DNA from: Candidatus Lambdaproteobacteria bacterium RIFOXYD2_FULL_56_26
GTDB lineage: Bacteria; SAR324; XYD2-FULL-50-16
Assembly (NCBI GenBank): GCA_001783715.1
Contig: MFNF01000001.1
Coordinates: forward strand, 512,930 to 576,929
Direction of reading: 5' to 3'
Length of the DNA: 64,000 nucleotides
The first letter of the stretch is position 1; each line of letters opens with the position of its first letter. The notes beneath the pieces were generated by a model. That model had not been told where the DNA came from and ran no database searches. It saw nothing but the letters and a program-made list of their open reading frames with translations. Shown one piece after another: positions 63,733 to 64,000 of this stretch. The translations under genes were made by a program, and so were the position numbers.

Positions 63733-63948
63733 ATGCCGGACAAAATTTACAAGAAAATCGAAATTGTAGGCACTTCTCCGGTTTCGATCTCCGAAGCGGT
63801 CAAACATGCCATCGACAAAGCCGGGGAAAGCCTGCGGCACATGTCTTGGTTCGAGGTCAAAGAGATCCGAGGTTTTATCGACGAACACAAGGGAAACGAG
63901 GTGCTCTTCCAGGCCACCTTGAAGGTGGGGTTCCGGCTGGAGGACTAG
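63733..63948 (+). CDS. Dodecin, flavin-binding storage protein
   Basis: A 71-residue protein with the dodecin pattern: KKIEIVGTSPVSISEAVKHAI, LRHMSWFEVKEIRG and VLFQATLKVGFRLED. The Trp39 in SWFEV is the flavin-stacking residue of dodecamers, which bind riboflavin or FMN. GAAGG before the ATG supports the start. The last 52 bases of the window after its stop contain nothing I can assign. Confidence 0.92.
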   Translation: MPDKIYKKIEIVGTSPVSISEAVKHAIDKAGESLRHMSWFEVKEIRGFIDEHKGNEVLFQATLKVGFRLED

Positions 63949-64000
63949 ATAGTGTAGTCACGAGATTGTGGCCCAAAGAAAAATGCACCTGATATGAATT

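Overview
The window comes from the chromosome of a flagellated, chemotactic Gram-negative bacterium of proteobacterial grade. Supporting this are outer-membrane barrel proteins and lipobox lipoproteins, LptB, a class A PBP, FtsA/FtsZ, CheZ, FliN, a methyl-accepting chemotaxis protein, PdxB, and an EF-P/EpmA pair. Central metabolism mixes a monomeric NADP isocitrate dehydrogenase, a two-subunit 2-oxoacid:ferredoxin oxidoreductase and a class I (Fe-S) fumarase. I cannot fix the phylum from sequence alone; a deeply branching delta-like or SAR324/Lambda-like lineage would fit. Coding is dense (about 58 genes), and many neighbours overlap or abut (ATGA, TAATG, TGATG junctions). I saw no tRNA, rRNA, CRISPR array, insertion sequence or prophage.

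Layout. 0-4 kb: leftward genes: the N-terminus of a DUF5939/cyclase-type protein cut by the edge, two unknown proteins, a lipoprotein and an Omp85-like barrel. 4-8.6 kb: a RarA fusion, rhodanese, HemW and a secreted unknown. 8.7-15.1 kb: cheZ, a SPOR-domain protein, ftsA, ftsZ and two membrane FHA proteins (motility and division). 15.2-22.4 kb: argJ-pdxB, a Thr-rich lipoprotein, monomeric icd with tandem terminators, lptB. 22.5-29 kb: smc, a hybrid-like kinase, a U32-like protein. 29-34 kb: korAB and PBP1A. 34-42.1 kb: engB, a membrane protein next to a HisKA protein without a recognisable catalytic domain, a second SPOR protein, coaX-ribE-ribD, fliN. 42-46.4 kb: class I fumarase, a Crp/Fnr regulator, efp-epmA. 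46.4-48.5 kb: a compact five-gene leftward operon (receiver, 59-aa membrane peptide, WbuC-like cupin, degenerate ABC ATPase, small basic protein). 48.5-51 kb: a polyamine locus with a SpeD-SpeE fusion and a separate variant SpeD behind a hairpin-rich leader. 51.3-55.6 kb: a cache-type sensor kinase and a 645-aa unknown. 55.6-60.6 kb: a NIT-domain chemoreceptor beside hemerythrin, DUF2249, NnrS/oxidase-like membrane protein and TetR genes, which together suggest a nitrogen-oxide response. 60.7-64 kb: an outer-membrane barrel with a pentapeptide-repeat/FGE-domain lipoprotein, then dodecin.

The strongest leads for undescribed biology are the polyamine locus with its leader RNA, the degenerate-ABC/cupin/receiver operon with an A8 frameshift-prone junction, the pentapeptide-FGE lipoprotein plus barrel pair, and the HisKA-only protein. 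All functional statements rest on motif reading; no database search was run.
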